64,000 nt of DNA. Origin: Flavipsychrobacter sp. (GTDB lineage Bacteria > Bacteroidota > Bacteroidia > Chitinophagales > Chitinophagaceae). The DNA lies in assembly GCA_016787265.1 (NCBI GenBank), contig JAEUVF010000010.1, positions 473,591 to 537,590 on the forward strand, read 5' to 3'. Below, piece by piece: positions 42,619 to 50,688 of this stretch. The translations under genes and the position numbers were made by a program. Each line of letters begins with the position of its first letter. Position 1 is the stretch's first letter. A model generated the notes under the pieces. It searched no databases. It was not told the DNA's origin and saw only the letters and a program-made list of their open reading frames with translations.

Positions 42619-42642
42619 AACCGGGAGCCGAAGCTCCCGGTT
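42619..42642 (-). terminator. Rho-independent terminator after the YceI gene (UUCG loop)
   Basis: A perfect 10-bp stem (AACCGGGAGC / GCTCCCGGTT) closed by a four-base loop; on the minus strand the loop reads TTCG and the stem is followed by TTTTTTATT. It lies 35 bp after the YceI stop codon. The UUCG tetraloop makes it exceptionally stable. Confidence 0.9.
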
Positions 42643-42676
42643 GATCCAACTCAAAACATCACTAGAAAAAAGCGAG

Positions 42677-43318
42677 TTATAATTTGTTGGCGTTGATATT
42701 CAATTTGATGTTAACCTCCGGACGGATGAATTTATCACCCAGACTCTGGTCGTTGCCATAGAACATACCCCACTGGGTACGGTCGATATTGAAATTGGCA
42801 GATGCTTTAACGCCTGTTTCTGCTACAGTTACCTGTGCAGGGAAGCTTACATTTTTGGTGCTGTCTTTCAGGGTAAGGTTACCGCTGATTTTATGGGTAG
42901 CAGCGCTGTCTCCGGAAATGGGCTCAACTCCTGTGATCACAAAGCTGGCAGTAGGAAACCTGGCTACATCGAAGAAGTCAGCACTCTTCAGGTGACCTTC
43001 CAGTTTGTCTTTCATTTCACCGCTCATATCTACATCGGTCAGGGAATTCACGTCGATGGTGAAATTTCCTGCTGTAATGTTTCCATCAGCGATGCTGAAT
43101 TCACCTTTTGCGATCTTCATGGTACCATTGTGCTGGCCAACGGGTTTGGTTCCCAGCCATTCTACTACGCTGGATGTGGTGTCGATACTGTAGGTAGCCC
43201 CTGTGCCGGCAGCAGCAGCCTGTGCGTCAGCGGTAGTTGCGGTTTCTCCTTCCGGAGCATTGTTACAAGCAGTTGCCAGGGCGGCAAAAGCAGCGAATAC
43301 AAAAATTGCCTTTTTCAT
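42677..43318 (-). CDS. YceI family lipoprotein
   Basis: A 213-residue protein with lipobox LATAC (Cys18) and an alanine/threonine-rich linker before the YceI beta-barrel domain (YSIDTTSSVVEWLGTKPVGQHNG, GNFTIDVNSLTDVDM, LKSADFFDVARFPTASFVI, FNIDRTQWGMFYG). YceI domains bind polyisoprenoids or other amphiphiles. An in-frame start 60 bp upstream would hide the signal peptide, so ATG 43318 is used. A TAATTTTG -7 box and a 16-bp palindrome lie upstream. Confidence 0.92.
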   Translation of the reverse strand: MKKAIFVFAAFAALATACNNAPEGETATTADAQAAAAGTGATYSIDTTSSVVEWLGTKPVGQHNGTMKIAKGEFSIADGNITAGNFTIDVNSLTDVDMSGEMKDKLEGHLKSADFFDVARFPTASFVITGVEPISGDSAATHKISGNLTLKDSTKNVSFPAQVTVAETGVKASANFNIDRTQWGMFYGNDQSLGDKFIRPEVNIKLNINANKL

Positions 43319-43368
43319 TGTGTGTTGAAATTTTCTTTGTGGAACAAAATTAATAAAAAGTATAACAC

Positions 43369-43384
43369 CAATGTTCAAACATTG
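43369..43384. promoter_or_regulatory. Perfect 16-bp palindrome upstream of the YceI gene
   Basis: CAATGTTCAAACATTG: the 7-bp arms CAATGTT and AACATTG flank a 2-base centre. It lies about 25 bp upstream of the minus-strand -7 box TAATTTTG, over the -33 region. Size and symmetry fit a MarR-family or similar operator. No regulator gene is adjacent. Confidence 0.55.
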
Positions 43385-43439
43385 ATTAAAATATTTGTCA
43401 TATTTCAGTAAAAAAGTTGAAAGCCCTGAGAATCAATGC

Positions 43440-44468
43440 TTATTTTTTGCTTTCCGGATAGCGATAGTCCTGGTTAGCTGGCAATTTAAACACCCTGCCC
43501 CGCTGGTATTGAAGAAAAGCTTCATAAGTAGTGGCATTTGCCTGGGTCCATTGCTGAAAAGCCGGCAGGTTTTGAGCTGCACCGAACAGCCATTGATTAT
43601 AGGCTTCAAAATAGCCTTCTCTCAATAATTGACGATGGTACTCAAAAAGGCGGAAAGGATAAGTGACCGGCTCTTTTTCATACCAGTCGAGTATGAATTT
43701 GCTGCGCAGTTTGGTAAGGCTGGCAGCACTGATTCCGGAACTTACGGTTGCAGCATGTTTGTCGAGGTTTCTGCTTACAGCCAGTTCAAATCCGTTTTTT
43801 GGATTGGCCGGCTGCAAATCGCCCATATTGCCATAATATTTTTTATATCCATTGAGCAGTAGCTCTTTGATTTCCGGTGTACGCCGGCTATAACTTTCCA
43901 GGTTCACGAAAATCTCTCCGTAAATAAGTGCCCAGAACTTGTCCTTCGTGAGGTAATAATGTTTGGCAGCATTATAATAGTTGCCAGAATAGTTAGGATC
44001 CACTGCTATTCCATTTTCCCATTGTTCAACGGCTGCCTCGAATTTCTCTTTCGCCCAGAGGAATTCTCCGTATTCATTGTACAAAACACCACTATTTGGA
44101 TGTATCCGTATCCCGTTTTTATATAGTTTTTCTGCTTCCTTATTCTCTTCTATGGCGCGATAGGTGAGTCCCAGTAACTGGAAACTTCGAATATCCGGCC
44201 GGGCAGTATTCACCAGTTGTTTACCCAATTCCATGGCTTTGCCATAATTCCGTGACAGGTAATAGGTGAATAATAAATCATTTTGAAGATCTGCATTTGC
44301 GGGTTCCAGTGTCAACGCCTTATTCAACACCAGCGCAGCATTGGAATAATCGGATTCCTGCATATACTTCCTGGCATTGGCATGCAGGGTTTTGACATCT
44401 TCCTGTGCAGCCAGTTCTATACTGGTTCCCAAACTAAACAGGCAATACAGGAGAAGGAACTTTCGCAT
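43440..44468 (-). CDS. TPR-repeat exported protein, function unknown
   Basis: A 342-residue protein with a signal peptide (about 1-21, ELAAQ) and TPR units at about 25-190 (YSNAALVLNKALTLEPANADLQNDL; GLTYRAIEENKEAEKLYKNGIRIHPN). The C-terminal 120 residues are helical and hold FILDWYEKEPVTYPF. It is the last gene of the minus-strand DUF502 - S1/P1 - serC - DUF1015 run and overlaps DUF1015 by one base (TGATG-type). Function unknown. Confidence 0.78.
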   Translation of the reverse strand: MRKFLLLYCLFSLGTSIELAAQEDVKTLHANARKYMQESDYSNAALVLNKALTLEPANADLQNDLLFTYYLSRNYGKAMELGKQLVNTARPDIRSFQLLGLTYRAIEENKEAEKLYKNGIRIHPNSGVLYNEYGEFLWAKEKFEAAVEQWENGIAVDPNYSGNYYNAAKHYYLTKDKFWALIYGEIFVNLESYSRRTPEIKELLLNGYKKYYGNMGDLQPANPKNGFELAVSRNLDKHAATVSSGISAASLTKLRSKFILDWYEKEPVTYPFRLFEYHRQLLREGYFEAYNQWLFGAAQNLPAFQQWTQANATTYEAFLQYQRGRVFKLPANQDYRYPESKK

Positions 44469-45697
44469 TATTCGTAAATTAAATGAGTCAATAAGCCATC
44501 CCGAAGCTTGGGTTCAAACCAGGTGCTTTTCGGCGGCATCACATTTCCACTGTCGGCAATATCAAACAATTGTTGAATGCTTACCGGGTGAAGACTGAAA
44601 GCGATTTTCATTTCGCCACTCTTTACCCGTTTTTCCAGTTCGCCCAACCCGCGTATGCCACCAACAAAATCAATTCGCTTATCGGTACGCTGATCTTTGA
44701 TGCCGAGTAAGGGATCCAGTACCAGCTCTGAAAGTATGGTCACATCCAGCACGCCTATAGGATCCGTTTTATAGGTTCCGTCTTTTGCCGTTAATTTAAA
44801 CCACTGGTCACCCAGGTACATTCCGAATTCATGCAACCTGGTTGGTGAAAATGCAGAGGGCATGCGTTCTACTTCAAAATGATCGTATAGTGCACGTAAA
44901 AAATCTGCCTCTGTATGGCCATTCAGGTCTTTGACCACCCTGTTATAATCCATGATATGTAGTTCACCGGCTGGAAACAAGGTTGTCAGGAAATAATTGG
45001 CATGATCATGATACCCTGCTTGCAGCGATTTGCGCACTTTCGCTGCGGACGCGGCACGGTGATGTCCATCCGCGATATAAGTGAATGGAACTTCTTTGGC
45101 AAATAACTCAGTTAGCTGCGCGATGGATGCCTCTTCGTTTACCACCCAGATAGTATGGCCAATGCCATCTTCAGCGATGAAATCGTATAGGGGTGTGCGT
45201 TGCTTCCAGTTTTCAATCAGGGAGTTGATGGCAGCCACATCCCGATAAGCCAGGAATACATTCCCTGTTTGCGCACCACTTGTTCGAATGTGATTGATGC
45301 GATCCTGCTCTTTTTCAGGCCGTGTGAATTCATGTTTTTTGATAATATCCGATTCGTAGTCATCAACAGAAGAAACTGCAACAAGACCGGTTTGATGCCG
45401 TCCATTCATTACCAGTTCATAAATATAGTAGCAGGGTTTATCTTCTCTGGTCAGGATGCCTTTTGCAAGAAATTCCTGAAGGTTGGTTTTTGCTTTTTCA
45501 TATACTTCAACGGTATGAATATCTGCAACTCCCGGTAAATCAACTTCCGACTTGGTGATGCGTAAAAAACTGTAGGGATTGTTCTTTGTCTGTTCAGCCG
45601 CTTCTGCTGAATTTAATACATCATAGGGTGGAGACGCTACCTGTGCGGCTTTATCTGTCTGAGGGCGTACTGCTTTGAATGGTTGTATCCTGGCCAT
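44468..45697 (-). CDS. DUF1015 family protein
   Basis: A 409-residue protein matching DUF1015: IQPFKAVRP and VASPPYDVLNSAEA at the N-terminus, AYIADGHHRAASA-like motif TYIADGHHRAASAAKVRKS in the middle, and LFPAGELHIMDYNRVVKDL. In many genomes it lies beside serine biosynthesis genes, as here (serC 18 bp upstream), so a role in serine or phosphoserine metabolism or in its regulation is likely, but the biochemical function is not established from sequence alone. Confidence 0.88.
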   Translation of the reverse strand: MARIQPFKAVRPQTDKAAQVASPPYDVLNSAEAAEQTKNNPYSFLRITKSEVDLPGVADIHTVEVYEKAKTNLQEFLAKGILTREDKPCYYIYELVMNGRHQTGLVAVSSVDDYESDIIKKHEFTRPEKEQDRINHIRTSGAQTGNVFLAYRDVAAINSLIENWKQRTPLYDFIAEDGIGHTIWVVNEEASIAQLTELFAKEVPFTYIADGHHRAASAAKVRKSLQAGYHDHANYFLTTLFPAGELHIMDYNRVVKDLNGHTEADFLRALYDHFEVERMPSAFSPTRLHEFGMYLGDQWFKLTAKDGTYKTDPIGVLDVTILSELVLDPLLGIKDQRTDKRIDFVGGIRGLGELEKRVKSGEMKIAFSLHPVSIQQLFDIADSGNVMPPKSTWFEPKLRDGLLTHLIYE

Positions 45698-45715
45698 GTT
45701 ATTTAAATGTAAGGA

Positions 45716-46783
45716 TTATCCTTTTTTTGTTGCGAACTCTTTCATGAATTCGGTTAATGTTACTACGCTTTCATAGGGTAAGGCATTGTACATGCTGATG
45801 CGGAAACCACCAACAGAACGATGTCCCTTCACTCCATAAAATCCTTCCGCTTTTGCTGCAGTTAAAAATTCTTTTTCAACCGCCGGGTCCTGAATGGTGA
45901 AAACCGCATTCATCAGACTCCGGTCTTTTTTGGCTACCGGTGCCGTGTAGATGCTGTTCTGATCAATGGTATCATACAAGAGTTGTGCCTTCTTTTCATT
46001 GATCTGCTGTATGGCGGCTACCCCTCCCTGTTGTTTCAGCCAGCGCAGTGTGAGCATACATACATAAACCGCGAAAACAGGAGGCGTATTCAACATGGAA
46101 CCATTTTTAATATGCTCCCGGTAATCCATCATAGTCGGTAAAGCACGATCCAATTTTCCAAGAATGGCAGGATCAACGATAACCAGGTTTACTCCAGCTG
46201 CTCCGATATTCTTTTGTGCACCTGCATAGATGAGGGAAAAGCGATTGAAATCCATCTCCCGGCTCAGAATATCACTGCTCATATCGGCAACCAGCGGAAC
46301 TTCTGTTTGAGGTATGGAATGCATCTGGGTTCCTTCCACCGTATTGTTGGTAGTATAATGAAAATAGGCTGCATCAGCGGGAATCGTATAACTGTCAGGG
46401 ATATACGAATAATTTTTGTCCCTGGAGCTGGCTACCACTTCAACAGTGCCATACAGTTTGGCATCTTTAATGGCTTTCACACCCCAGGTTCCTCCATCCA
46501 GATAAGCAGCTGTACGATCTGAACCCAATAGGTTCATTGGTACCTGGAAAAACTGGGTGGAAGCACCGCCGTGCAGGAACAATACTTCTTTCTGATCGTT
46601 AAGTTGCATCAGCTCTTTTACCAGTGCACGGGCTTCGTCCATTACTGATTGGAATGCATCGGTCCGATGCCCGATTTCCAATATGGAGAGTCCCATATTA
46701 TTATAGTTGAGAATAGCTTCGCTGGCTGCCTGGAAGACATCTTTGGGTAAGATAGACGGACCTGCATTAAAGTTATGTACCAC
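45716..46783 (-). CDS. serC: Phosphoserine aminotransferase
   Basis: A 355-residue PLP enzyme converting 3-phosphohydroxypyruvate and glutamate to phosphoserine, and also serving pyridoxine synthesis. Typical motifs are VHNFNAGPSILP at the start, HGGASTQFFQVPMNLL, the PLP-Lys motif YAGAQKNIGAAGVNLVI and HRSVGGFRISMYNA. No in-frame ATG exists before the stop at about 46820; the only upstream start is GTG 46783, which yields the exact N-terminus of the family. It lies 60 bp after the S1/P1-type gene and 18 bp before DUF1015. Confidence 0.93.
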   Translation of the reverse strand: MVHNFNAGPSILPKDVFQAASEAILNYNNMGLSILEIGHRTDAFQSVMDEARALVKELMQLNDQKEVLFLHGGASTQFFQVPMNLLGSDRTAAYLDGGTWGVKAIKDAKLYGTVEVVASSRDKNYSYIPDSYTIPADAAYFHYTTNNTVEGTQMHSIPQTEVPLVADMSSDILSREMDFNRFSLIYAGAQKNIGAAGVNLVIVDPAILGKLDRALPTMMDYREHIKNGSMLNTPPVFAVYVCMLTLRWLKQQGGVAAIQQINEKKAQLLYDTIDQNSIYTAPVAKKDRSLMNAVFTIQDPAVEKEFLTAAKAEGFYGVKGHRSVGGFRISMYNALPYESVVTLTEFMKEFATKKG

Positions 46784-46843
46784 TGCGTTGGCTGGTTTGG
46801 TGAGTCCGCAAGTTCCTTAAAAAATGTCAATTCTCCTTGCCCC

Positions 46844-47809
46844 TTAGTCACAGGACCTGCCCTTGACAGGTTGGCTTCTCCATAAAATACTCAGGCTATC
46901 AAGTCCGGCTCCTGGTATCTCTTGCCCTTTGCTTTTAGCCAGCTGCTGTAGTGATGGCTGTCCCGCATTAACCCAGGCTGTATACCAGAAATCTGCAACC
47001 GCTTGTACCGATTGCCGCATTCGTCGTTCCACCATTCCCCGCAGCGCATCATTGTACAACCGGCTGAATTCGCTGGAATACTGTCTGACCAGGGTTTGTT
47101 TTCGCCATTCAAATGCATATTTACGGTCGGCCGGTATTCGGTTACTTAAGATGGCTTCGAGGTTCAGCACGGAATCTACTGCAGCGGCGCTTTCCAGTAT
47201 GATCTGCCAGGTCTTGTCGGATGGCTGCGGGATATACCTGGCTTTTTCCAGGAAGAAATCCCATTCCTGATCGGCCAGCAATTCCGGAAGCCGGCTTTCC
47301 CAAAAACCATGTATGCCATGTTGATTGGTTTTCTGGCCATTGTGATTGGAACTGGTATGAAGGGGCACGTGCGCGTCCCCGATATAGTGACCAAGATCTG
47401 CAGATAGTTTCAGGATTGAAGCAGTATTCTTTTCTCTGAATGCACTGGTCAACATACCAAGCACCTGTAAAATTCGCCAGGGCAGGATGCCATGCTGCTG
47501 GAGACTGTCTTCCCCGAATTTCTTTCGTGCCTCCTCCCATTTTCTCGGCAATTCGGTAAATGGATATTGGCCATATTGGTCGAGGTCGATGAAATGCCTC
47601 GGTCCTTCCGCTTTTACAACATAGCGACGTTTATCGGGGTCGGTTGCATGGGTCTGCAGATAAGCTTGTGATGGCTTATAGAATACCATCATTTCCGGGG
47701 GCAGCAGATAAACCGCATACCCATTGATTTTCTCATGTGCAAAAAAGCCCCAGCAGTACACCGGGTTGTTCAGCAGTAGAACTGCTGCCAGTAAACATAT
47801 TGATCGCAT
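46844..47809 (-). CDS. S1/P1 nuclease-phospholipase C superfamily protein
   Basis: A 321-residue exported protein. After the signal peptide the mature N-terminus starts near Trp (CWGFFAHEKINGYAVYLLP), as expected for the zinc phospholipase C / S1-P1 nuclease fold, in which the N-terminal Trp helps bind zinc. Other zinc ligands fit: PRHFIDLDQYG, ADLGHYIGDAHVPLHTSSNHN and HGIHGFWESRL. Length is slightly above the usual S1/P1 nucleases. Whether it cleaves nucleic acids or phospholipids cannot be told. It follows DUF502 by 14 bp. Confidence 0.85.
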   Translation of the reverse strand: MRSICLLAAVLLLNNPVYCWGFFAHEKINGYAVYLLPPEMMVFYKPSQAYLQTHATDPDKRRYVVKAEGPRHFIDLDQYGQYPFTELPRKWEEARKKFGEDSLQQHGILPWRILQVLGMLTSAFREKNTASILKLSADLGHYIGDAHVPLHTSSNHNGQKTNQHGIHGFWESRLPELLADQEWDFFLEKARYIPQPSDKTWQIILESAAAVDSVLNLEAILSNRIPADRKYAFEWRKQTLVRQYSSEFSRLYNDALRGMVERRMRQSVQAVADFWYTAWVNAGQPSLQQLAKSKGQEIPGAGLDSLSILWRSQPVKGRSCD

Positions 47810-47823
47810 ATCCCAAAAATTTC

Positions 47824-48465
47824 CTACTCGCGGGGAGGGGCAGGTTCCTGGTCGGGTTCGGCGATCCCTCCCGATACCACGTATTTCATAGCATCAGCGG
47901 GTTTGATATGATCTAATGGACGTACCCGACTCCTTGGAACGAGGTAGGTTTGTCCGGCAAAGGAGTAGGAAAATGGAATGTATACCGTGATATACTCTGT
48001 AAATCCGAACTCGCTGGCATCTTCATCCGTCACAAAGCCGATCTGGAAAACATCCGGCTGGTGCAGGGAAACGGCAACGGGCTTGTTGAATTTGCGTTTG
48101 TTCCCGGCGAACGCTTCAAAAAAATCCTTAATGGAAGAGTAAATAAATTTTATACCAGGAGCTTTTTCCAGGAACTGGTCGAAAAAACTGAAGAGCCTGC
48201 TGGTGATAAAATTGGAGCTCAGGTATCCGATGACAATCAGGGCTGCAATAATGATGATAAAACCAAGCCCGTAATTTCTGGTAGACAGCCCGCCTTCGGG
48301 GGTTTCCTCCTGGAAGATGGGAAGTAAATTATCTACGGAAGACACAAACCAGTAAACCAGGTAACCCGTAATTACTACAGGGGCGGTAACCAGCAATCCC
48401 TGCAGGAAATACTGGAATATTTTTTTCCATCGCCAGCCATCGGTTCGAATCGGTTGATTGTCCAT
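47824..48465 (-). CDS. DUF502 family membrane protein
   Basis: A 213-residue protein with two hydrophobic helices (GLLVTAPVVITGYLVYWFV; LGFIIIIAALIVIGYL) and the DUF502 signature (PVAVSLHQPDVFQIGFVTDED, VYIPFSYSFAGQTYLVPRSRV). Function unknown. It is the first gene of a five-gene minus-strand run ending at 43440. A -7 box TAGGTTTG (minus, 48482-48489) lies 17 bp upstream. Confidence 0.88.
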   Translation of the reverse strand: MDNQPIRTDGWRWKKIFQYFLQGLLVTAPVVITGYLVYWFVSSVDNLLPIFQEETPEGGLSTRNYGLGFIIIIAALIVIGYLSSNFITSRLFSFFDQFLEKAPGIKFIYSSIKDFFEAFAGNKRKFNKPVAVSLHQPDVFQIGFVTDEDASEFGFTEYITVYIPFSYSFAGQTYLVPRSRVRPLDHIKPADAMKYVVSGGIAEPDQEPAPPRE

Positions 48466-48481
48466 AGTTCAGTTCCTGGTG

Positions 48482-48489
48482 CAAACCTA
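48482..48489 (-). promoter_or_regulatory. -7 promoter box (TAGGTTTG) of the DUF502-serC run
   Basis: The minus strand reads TAGGTTTG, an exact TAnnTTTG match, 17 bp before the DUF502 ATG. No clear TTG at -33. It would drive the DUF502, S1/P1-type, serC, DUF1015 and TPR genes. Confidence 0.5.
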
Positions 48490-48533
48490 CTAAAATGCAG
48501 GCAGGCACCCCTCCGGTTTTTTAACCCGACTTC

Positions 48534-48571
48534 TTCACTCCGCCGTGGCATCAGCCACCGGTCGGGTGAAG
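48534..48571. repeat. Palindromic element, copy 2 of a three-member family
   Basis: A 38-bp imperfect hairpin: TTCAC (48534-48538) pairs with GTGAA (48566-48570), and GTGGC (48545-48549) with GCCAC (48553-48557), with CCG/CGG between. The first 15 bases are identical to copy 1 at 40459 (TTCACTCCGCCGTG plus the preceding C). Unlike the other two copies it lies between divergent genes (DUF502 and the RND TetR). CACCCGACCGGTG on its complement recurs in copy 3. Confidence 0.7.
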
Positions 48572-48615
48572 GAAGGTGGAACACTTAATTTCGGGACGAA
48601 TGGTAAAATAATGTG

Positions 48616-48654
48616 ATGGAAACTTTTGTTACATTTAAAGTTTCCATAGTTTTG
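48616..48654 (+). promoter_or_regulatory. Autoregulated promoter of the RND operon: TTTG-N18-TAGTTTTG with embedded 11-bp inverted repeat
   Basis: TTTG (48625-48628) and TAGTTTTG (48647-48654) are 18 bp apart and match the -33/-7 consensus. A perfect inverted repeat spans the same region: ATGGAAACTTT (48616-48626), 10-base centre, AAAGTTTCCAT (48637-48647). A TetR bound here would exclude RNA polymerase. Transcription would start about 48660, 4 bp before the ATG at 48664. Confidence 0.85.
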
Positions 48655-48663
48655 GAGCCCAAT

Positions 48664-49287
48664 ATGAGTGAACAAGAGACCAGGGACCGAATTCTGATCA
48701 GGAGCCGGGATTTATTTATGAAATACGGCATCCGAAGTGTTAGTATGGATGATATCGCCAGTGAAATGGGGATCAGTAAAAAAACGATCTATCAGTATTT
48801 CGCGGACAAGGAAGAACTGGTACTGGAAGTGATTCAATGTAAGATCTGTGAATCAAGGGAACGTTGTGATATTGATAAGTTCAGTGCGGAAAATGCCATC
48901 GATGAAATGTTCAAAGCGATGGAAATGGTGGAAGAGATGTTTCGTAACATGAACCCTTCCGTGATAATGGATCTGAAAAAATATCATCCCAAAGCCTATG
49001 AGAAATTTCTGCAACACAAGAACGATTTCATCTACAATACCATTCGGGACAATCTGATCAGAGGCATTCAGGAGGAACTCTATCGCCCGGAACTGAATGT
49101 TGATATCATTGCCCGATTCCGTATTGAAAGTATGTTTATGCCATTGGATTCCGTGTTTTACAGCGGAAATAAATTAACCCTTGCCGATGTAGAGCAGCAG
49201 ATAATCGAACATTATCTGTTTGGCATCGTCACCTTAAAAGGGTACAGGTTGGTTCTGAAGTATCAGCAAAAAAAGATAAAGATCTAA
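48664..49287 (+). CDS. TetR/AcrR family regulator of the RND efflux operon
   Basis: A 207-residue regulator. The helix-turn-helix spans about 5-52 (TRDRILIRSRDLFMKYGIRSVSM, DDIASEMGISKKTIYQYFADKEEL). ATG 48664 gives the usual N-terminus and fits the predicted transcription start; in-frame GTG 48613 and ATG 48616 lie upstream but would place the promoter palindrome inside the gene. It is the first gene of the efflux operon, 11 bp before the TolC gene. It most likely represses the operon and itself through the 48616-48647 operator. Confidence 0.93.
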   Translation: MSEQETRDRILIRSRDLFMKYGIRSVSMDDIASEMGISKKTIYQYFADKEELVLEVIQCKICESRERCDIDKFSAENAIDEMFKAMEMVEEMFRNMNPSVIMDLKKYHPKAYEKFLQHKNDFIYNTIRDNLIRGIQEELYRPELNVDIIARFRIESMFMPLDSVFYSGNKLTLADVEQQIIEHYLFGIVTLKGYRLVLKYQQKKIKI

Positions 49288-49298
49288 ATCAGTTAACA

Positions 49299-50660
49299 AT
49301 GAACAAGCAAACGTTCCGGAGGTTCTTATTAGTTGGGTTACTGCCTTTACTGATAAGTTGCTCTTTGGGTACCTACGCACAGGAAGGAAGAAAGATCGAA
49401 ACCTTAAGCATCCCGGAAGCCGTGACCTATGCCAGGCAGCATAGTTACCAGGTAAAAAAAGTGCTGGAAGATATCCGCATTCAACAACAGGTGAACCGGG
49501 AAGTTACAGCCAGTGCTCTGCCCCAGGTGAATGGCTCCTTCAACCTGACCGATAATATAAAATTACCTGTTAGTCTGGTGCCCGGGGAGTTCTTTGGAGG
49601 CTCACCTGGTACTTTTATCCCTGTTCGCTTCGGTGTACAATACTCTGCAACCGCTGGTGCTGATCTCAGCCAGGTTTTATTCGACGGCCAGGTTTTTGTT
49701 GGTTTACAAGCCCGGAATGCGGCCATGGAATTTGCCCGGAAAAATGCCGAAATCACGGAGGAGTCCATCGCAGTTAATGTTCACAAAGTTTATTATCAGC
49801 TATTGATTGGTGAACAGCAACTGGAACTTTTTCATGATAATATTGAACGCTTCGAAAAACTCTACCACGATACCAAGGAGATTTATAAAAACGGTTTTGC
49901 GGAACAACTGGATGTTGATAAAGTAAACGTTACACTTACCAACCTGCGCACCGACAGTCTGAAACTTAAAACACAAATCAATAACGGTTATCTCGGAATT
50001 AAAATGCTGCTCGGAATGCCATTGACCGACAGCCTGGTTCTTAGTGATAAACTCAGTGATGAGCTGATCAGGGAAAACCTGTTGGATTCGGCTTATTCGT
50101 TTGAGGATCGCCGTGACTTCCAACTCTTGCAGATTGGTAAAGAACTGAATGATTTTAATGTAAAACGGTACAAACTAATGGCCCTCCCGACTGTAAGCGT
50201 TTTTGGTAATTATTTCACTAATGCCCAGCGAAACGAATTTGATTTCTTTAAATCTGGCGGACGATGGTTCCAGCAAAGTACCATCGGACTGCGTATCAAT
50301 GTTCCCATTTTTGATGGTTTCCGCCGCCGCGCCTTACTCGAACAGGCAAGATCAGCTGTACGGAAAACAGAGTTTGATATGGAATTGCTCAAACTTTCCA
50401 TCCAGAACGATGTAGCCAGCGCCAGAAACCGCTTCCGCGATGCAGTTCTCGCAGTAGATGCACAACAGAAAAACGTAGAGCTGGCAGAGCGCGTATTTGA
50501 TCAGACCAGAAAAAAATACGAACAAGGTCTTGGTTCCAACACAGAAATCAATACCGCACAGTCCGAATTACGGGCAGCGCAAACCAATCTGTATGCTGCA
50601 TTATATGATGCGGCTGTAGCCAAAGTAGATTATCTCAAGGCAATAGGAAAAATTTATTAA
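49299..50660 (+). CDS. TolC family outer-membrane efflux protein
   Basis: A 453-residue protein with a signal peptide (about 1-27, LISCSLGTYAQ) and the TolC alpha-barrel repeats (ETLSIPEAVTYARQHSYQVKKV; VKYYQLL-like KVYYQLLIGEQQLELF; ARNRFRDAVLAVDAQQKNVELAERVFDQ; GLGSNTEINTAQSELRAAQTNLY). It forms the outer-membrane duct of the tripartite pump encoded downstream (28 bp to the MFP gene). Confidence 0.93.
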   Translation: MNKQTFRRFLLVGLLPLLISCSLGTYAQEGRKIETLSIPEAVTYARQHSYQVKKVLEDIRIQQQVNREVTASALPQVNGSFNLTDNIKLPVSLVPGEFFGGSPGTFIPVRFGVQYSATAGADLSQVLFDGQVFVGLQARNAAMEFARKNAEITEESIAVNVHKVYYQLLIGEQQLELFHDNIERFEKLYHDTKEIYKNGFAEQLDVDKVNVTLTNLRTDSLKLKTQINNGYLGIKMLLGMPLTDSLVLSDKLSDELIRENLLDSAYSFEDRRDFQLLQIGKELNDFNVKRYKLMALPTVSVFGNYFTNAQRNEFDFFKSGGRWFQQSTIGLRINVPIFDGFRRRALLEQARSAVRKTEFDMELLKLSIQNDVASARNRFRDAVLAVDAQQKNVELAERVFDQTRKKYEQGLGSNTEINTAQSELRAAQTNLYAALYDAAVAKVDYLKAIGKIY

Positions 50661-50688
50661 TCAACTGAATCCATCTAAATCGATTTAT

